DNA of 64,000 bases, taken from positions 1-64,000 of the forward strand of contig CANMVX010000016.1 of NCBI GenBank assembly GCA_947501115.1. Reading direction: 5' to 3'. The DNA comes from Haliscomenobacteraceae bacterium. Lineage in GTDB: Bacteria; Bacteroidota; Bacteroidia; Chitinophagales; Saprospiraceae. Below the pieces are notes generated by a model, which was not told the DNA's origin, searched no databases, and saw only the letters and a program-made list of their open reading frames with translations. A program made the translations under genes and the position numbers. Below are positions 60,490 to 64,000 of the stretch, piece by piece. Each line of letters opens with the position of its first letter. The stretch's first letter is position 1.

Positions 60490-63375
60490 ATGTGGTTTAA
60501 AGTTGGCGTTCTTTTTGTTTTGTTCTATTTAGTTATTGGAAATATTTCAGGCTATAGTCAAAACAATCTGGTAAAGGGAAAGGTACTGGATGCGGAAATG
60601 AATTCACCATTGCCAGGTGCAAATGTATTTTTAAAGGGTAATTCCACCATCGGTGCAACGACTGATCTGGATGGGAATTTTCTGATTAAAATACCTGCCG
60701 GAGATCAAATTTTAGTCTTTTCATACTTAGGATTTAAAGATTTGGAAAAGGAGATTAAAGGTGGAAAGGATGAAAATATCTCATTGGTGATAAAAATGGA
60801 ATCTGATGCAGTGATGGGTCAGGAAGTAGTGATTACCGGTCAGTTATTAGGTCAGGCAAAGGCGATTAATCAACAATTAAGTGCAGAATCGATTGCAAAC
60901 ATCGTTTCCTCTGATAGAATTCAGGAATTACCTGATGTAAATGCAGCTGAAGCCATTGCCAGACTTCCGGGTGTAGCCATAAATAGAAGTGGAGGTGAAG
61001 GAACTAAGATTGTTATCAGGGGATTGGAACCAAAATTTAATGCTATAACGGTAAATGGGGTTAGAATGCCAGCCAATTCGGCCAATGACAGATCTGTTGA
61101 CTTGTCATTGATTTCACCTGAGATGTTAGACGGTATTGAGGTTTTTAAATCTCCTTTACCAGATATGGACGGGGAAGCGATAGGTGGAACGGTCAATTTA
61201 AAACTTAGAAAAGCACCCTCTGGATTAAAAATGTTAGGGAAACTGTTGGGTGGCTATAATGATTTGAATAATGACCTTAAAGATTATAAAGGTGTATTTC
61301 AGGTAAGTGATCGTGTTTTTAATAAAAATTTGGGCATTGTTGCACAGGGAAGTGCGGAAAGATTTAACAGAGGAGGAGATATTGTCAGTTATTCCTGGAG
61401 ACAAGGTAGAACAGATCCAGCTACGGGGAATACCGCCATTGACGGAAATACTTTGGCTTTTGAAGACGGCCGTGAGATTAGAGAGAGGTTAAACGGTAGT
61501 GTAAATCTTGATTATACCTTGAAAAAGCATACTTTTTCTCTTTTTGGAATATATAGTCAAACAGACAGGAATCAATTTAGCCTTAGAAATTCTTATAATC
61601 CTGTTACTTCCAGTATCAATTATGAGAGTTCAGCCACGGATAATTCATTGAAAATGAATTCTGTGGCATTGAGTGCTACCCATCCAGTAGGCAAATTATT
61701 GATTGACTGGAGTTTATCAAATGCAGTTACGTTAGGAAAAACACCTTATGATTTTTCCATGAGATTTGTGGATGAGGCCAATCAATTTGATCCAGCATTA
61801 AATCGTATGGGACACCCCCGAACCTTTTTTGATGCCGCCAATCCAGATTTGAATTCTTCCTTTTTAAGGAGTAATGATTATGTGAACAGTCAGACAAAAG
61901 AAAATTCTAAAACAGCTTTTGTCAATTTTAAATTACCGGTTTCCATTGGTAAATGGTTAGGTGGTTATCTAAAAGCCGGAGGTAAATACTACTCAAGTGA
62001 CCGTGACAGAAATTACGATTTACTTTCTGAAGGATTTTATTATTTAGGGTCCGCGGAAGCCAGACGAGCGGCTACCCAGTATAAAGAACCCTTGATTTAT
62101 TCTTCTTTAAATGGTAACCTCATCAGTATTAAAAACTTTTTGGAAACCAATAATAATCAAGAGAATTTCTATGGGGAAAATGGCGAGCCTATCAATTTTG
62201 ACGCGAAGATTTCTCCTGAAATAATGCGTAAATGGTTTGATGCTCAATTACCTGTTTTGAATAAAGACCGTAGTGGTATAGTCAATAATTACAAGTTAAA
62301 GGAAACGGTATCAGCTGCTTATGCTATGATTAAGCTGGAAATTGGTAAAAAATTAACCATTATTCCGGGTTTCCGCTACGAATATTCCAATAATACATAC
62401 AGCGCAGGATTTACCAATATAAGCGGAAGATATGGAGTGAATGGTGAGTATAAAGACACTACTACCTATAAGAAGTACGGTGAATTCTTACCCCATTTAC
62501 ATATAAAATTTCAACCTTTATCCTGGTTGGATATCAGAGGTTCAATGGCTGCAACTTTGGCAAGACCTGACTATAATTTCATTACGCCGAGAGCTTTGAT
62601 TGACGATAACGATACTAACATCAATGCAGGTAATCCAAATTTACAGCATGCAAAAGCAATGAATTACGATTTGAATGTATCAGCTTATAAAGGTGGATTA
62701 GGATTAATAACATTTGGAGTATTTTATAAAGATGTCAAAAACATCTTTGTTCCCTGGAACATTCAATTGACCGATAAGGCGATGGCTGCAGCAAATGGTT
62801 GGGCTGGTTATTCTGGATATGAGTTGAACTCCTACACCAATCTGCCAAAATCGAGTGTTTGGGGTTATGAAGCGGACATACAGACGAACCTTAGTTTTTT
62901 ACCCAAGCCGTTTAATGGTGTGGTATTTAATTTAAATTATTCCAGATTATATTCTGAGACGGAGGTATTCTTCCTTACTTCGGAAACGGTTTTAATAAGA
63001 CCTTTCCCTCCTATTTTTCAAACGACATACACCAGTCAGGTTAGAAAGGTAAATATGCCTAGTCAGGCACCACATATCTTTAATATGAGTGTTGGTTATG
63101 ATTTGAAATCATTTTCAGCCAGGGTATCCGCTGTATTTCAGGGAACAAAGCCAAGTAGCTATTCTTTGAATAAAGACTTTGATAGGTTCAATCTTCAATT
63201 TTGGCGTTGGGATGCCTCTGTCAGACAGGGTATAGGAAGTAACTGGAGCTTATTTTTAAATCTCAATAATTTCAGTAATCAGCAGGATATTTCCTTCACC
63301 AGAAATATTGAATACCTTAATTCTATACAAACTTATGGTTTTACAGGAACCGTTGGCTTCCAATATAGGCTTTGA
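60490..63375 (+). CDS. TonB-dependent receptor
   Basis: The 961-residue product has a signal peptide, a carboxypeptidase-regulatory-like domain (about 28-105, VKGKVLDAEMNSPLPGANVFL), a plug (IQELPDVNAAEAIARLPGVAINRSGGEGTKIVI-type) and a long beta-barrel ending in GFQYRL. The plug resembles the Caulobacter-type TonB receptors that take up sugars or chelates more than SusC. It is divergent from the sulfatase gene and is followed, 27 nt later, by a probable beta-helix protein, so the pair could bind and import fragments of a sulfated or other glycan. Confidence 0.88.
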   Translation: MWFKVGVLFVLFYLVIGNISGYSQNNLVKGKVLDAEMNSPLPGANVFLKGNSTIGATTDLDGNFLIKIPAGDQILVFSYLGFKDLEKEIKGGKDENISLVIKMESDAVMGQEVVITGQLLGQAKAINQQLSAESIANIVSSDRIQELPDVNAAEAIARLPGVAINRSGGEGTKIVIRGLEPKFNAITVNGVRMPANSANDRSVDLSLISPEMLDGIEVFKSPLPDMDGEAIGGTVNLKLRKAPSGLKMLGKLLGGYNDLNNDLKDYKGVFQVSDRVFNKNLGIVAQGSAERFNRGGDIVSYSWRQGRTDPATGNTAIDGNTLAFEDGREIRERLNGSVNLDYTLKKHTFSLFGIYSQTDRNQFSLRNSYNPVTSSINYESSATDNSLKMNSVALSATHPVGKLLIDWSLSNAVTLGKTPYDFSMRFVDEANQFDPALNRMGHPRTFFDAANPDLNSSFLRSNDYVNSQTKENSKTAFVNFKLPVSIGKWLGGYLKAGGKYYSSDRDRNYDLLSEGFYYLGSAEARRAATQYKEPLIYSSLNGNLISIKNFLETNNNQENFYGENGEPINFDAKISPEIMRKWFDAQLPVLNKDRSGIVNNYKLKETVSAAYAMIKLEIGKKLTIIPGFRYEYSNNTYSAGFTNISGRYGVNGEYKDTTTYKKYGEFLPHLHIKFQPLSWLDIRGSMAATLARPDYNFITPRALIDDNDTNINAGNPNLQHAKAMNYDLNVSAYKGGLGLITFGVFYKDVKNIFVPWNIQLTDKAMAAANGWAGYSGYELNSYTNLPKSSVWGYEADIQTNLSFLPKPFNGVVFNLNYSRLYSETEVFFLTSETVLIRPFPPIFQTTYTSQVRKVNMPSQAPHIFNMSVGYDLKSFSARVSAVFQGTKPSSYSLNKDFDRFNLQFWRWDASVRQGIGSNWSLFLNLNNFSNQQDISFTRNIEYLNSIQTYGFTGTVGFQYRL

Positions 63376-63402
63376 TTTTTTAATTACACAAAACGGATTT
63401 TT

Positions 63403-64000
63403 ATGAAAAAAACATTACCAATTTTATTCTTATTAGCATTCACGCTATATTCACCGAGTATTTTTGCTCAGAGGATTGTGGTGATTGATCCAAGCACGGA
63501 TTTAACGAAACCAAAGGATATTTATCCGGTTATAATGGGCGATACGCTGGCGGGCGGCGTTAGAAAAGATGTAAATACTATTTACAAGTTGAAAAATGGC
63601 TCGGTTTATGTTTTGTCTGCCCCTTTGGTCAATAAATCGACCTGGACTTTGCATATAGAAGCTACTGATTTGGCCAACGTAAAACTTAAGCCTTACTTAA
63701 CCCGAATTCCCAATGCGTCGGGAGCCTATCCTAATTATATTCTTTCAGAAGGAAATTTAATTTTGAAGAATTTATGGATGGTTACTGCAGAGAGAGGTCC
63801 TGCAGAAGAACATGAAAATGCAAAGTTTGTTATTTCAGGTGCCAATACCCGTGTAATCATTGACAATTGTATCATAGAGAAAGACAGAGGTGGATTGGTT
63901 CGTTTGGGAGCTAATAATGCAAAAGTATATGTAACAAATTGTCAGCTAAGAAATGGTGGAAACAGGAAAATTTTCCAGGGAAATGGCAGGGCTGTTGATG
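63403..64000 (+). CDS. Exported probable beta-helix protein (partial, cut by window edge)
   Basis: An open frame from ATG 63403 runs to the window end without a stop. It encodes a signal peptide (MKKTLPILFLLAFTLYSPSIFAQ) and then at least 175 residues. The later part (VYVLSAPLVNKS, IILSEGNLILKNLWMVTA, VISGANTRVIIDNCII, VYVTNCQLRNGGN) shows the stacked short strands of right-handed beta-helix proteins such as DUF4957/pectate-lyase-like families. It starts 27 nt after the receptor, so they are likely one operon. The 3' end is outside the window. Confidence 0.65.
   Translation, partial: MKKTLPILFLLAFTLYSPSIFAQRIVVIDPSTDLTKPKDIYPVIMGDTLAGGVRKDVNTIYKLKNGSVYVLSAPLVNKSTWTLHIEATDLANVKLKPYLTRIPNASGAYPNYILSEGNLILKNLWMVTAERGPAEEHENAKFVISGANTRVIIDNCIIEKDRGGLVRLGANNAKVYVTNCQLRNGGNRKIFQGNGRAVD

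Noticed and set aside
1..64000. CRISPR arrays, complete insertion sequences, prophage genes
   Set aside because: No regularly spaced repeats, transposase genes or phage structural genes were seen on reading both strands.

Overview
The window looks like a chromosome segment of a Bacteroidota bacterium, probably near the Saprospiria/Cytophagia/Flavobacteriia side of the phylum. Evidence: AT-rich sequence, many TAnnTTTG -7 boxes, weak Shine-Dalgarno sites, a type IX secretion protein (PorQ), a CusA-type pump fused in frame to its outer-membrane partner, a fused aspartokinase/homoserine dehydrogenase, and many TonB-dependent receptors and lipoproteins. The genus cannot be named from sequence alone. 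A perfect 16-bp parS-like ParB site lies inside thrC and suggests the region is near the replication origin.

Layout. 1-3660 is an integron-like gene-cassette array: a tyrosine recombinase without the IntI insertion (2500-3552) points into cassettes that carry an AraC regulator plus VOC lipoprotein, and a PaiB-like flavoprotein. Each cassette is bounded by a foldable attC-like site. The start of each cassette is the reverse complement, exact or off by one mismatch, of the R'' box of that same cassette's own attC, as expected for excised circles. 3680-6590 is an operon mvaD - rhodanese lipoprotein - serine-palmitoyltransferase-like enzyme. 6674-12390 holds an M1 peptidase, a dicarboxylate/amino-acid symporter and a PhoD-like phosphatase. 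12654-17383 is thrABC with terminator hairpins. 17384-21405 is gene-poor, with degenerate noncoding repeats around an exported methyltransferase and porQ. 21406-22406 is a second small cassette cluster (hicA-hicB, then DUF3024) with attC-like sites but no local integrase.

22969-31455 is a minus-strand run: birA, cinA, a 2-oxoacid dehydrogenase E2, a TPR/PD40 protein, a PQQ-type sugar dehydrogenase lipoprotein, a UDP-glucose dehydrogenase and a MORN-type lipoprotein. 31526-45214 is mainly housekeeping: rsfS, ftsH, EamA transporter, peroxiredoxin, clpS, a membrane-spanning kelch regulator candidate, tRNA-Asn, PfkB kinase, rlmN, Xaa-Pro aminopeptidase, rpoN, class III aminotransferase, GH25 lysozyme and tRNA-Val. 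45289-51212 is a heavy-metal efflux operon (small His-rich protein, RND-OMF fusion, membrane fusion protein).

51348-64000 is an outer-membrane and glycan region: two TonB-dependent receptors, a GH20-like hydrolase, an AAA ATPase with tandem palindromic operator candidates, a Tat-exported Gfo/Idh/MocA oxidoreductase, a DinB protein, a sulfatase and the start of a probable beta-helix protein cut by the window edge. The most notable content is the pair of integron-like cassette loci, one with a noncanonical integrase in reversed orientation.
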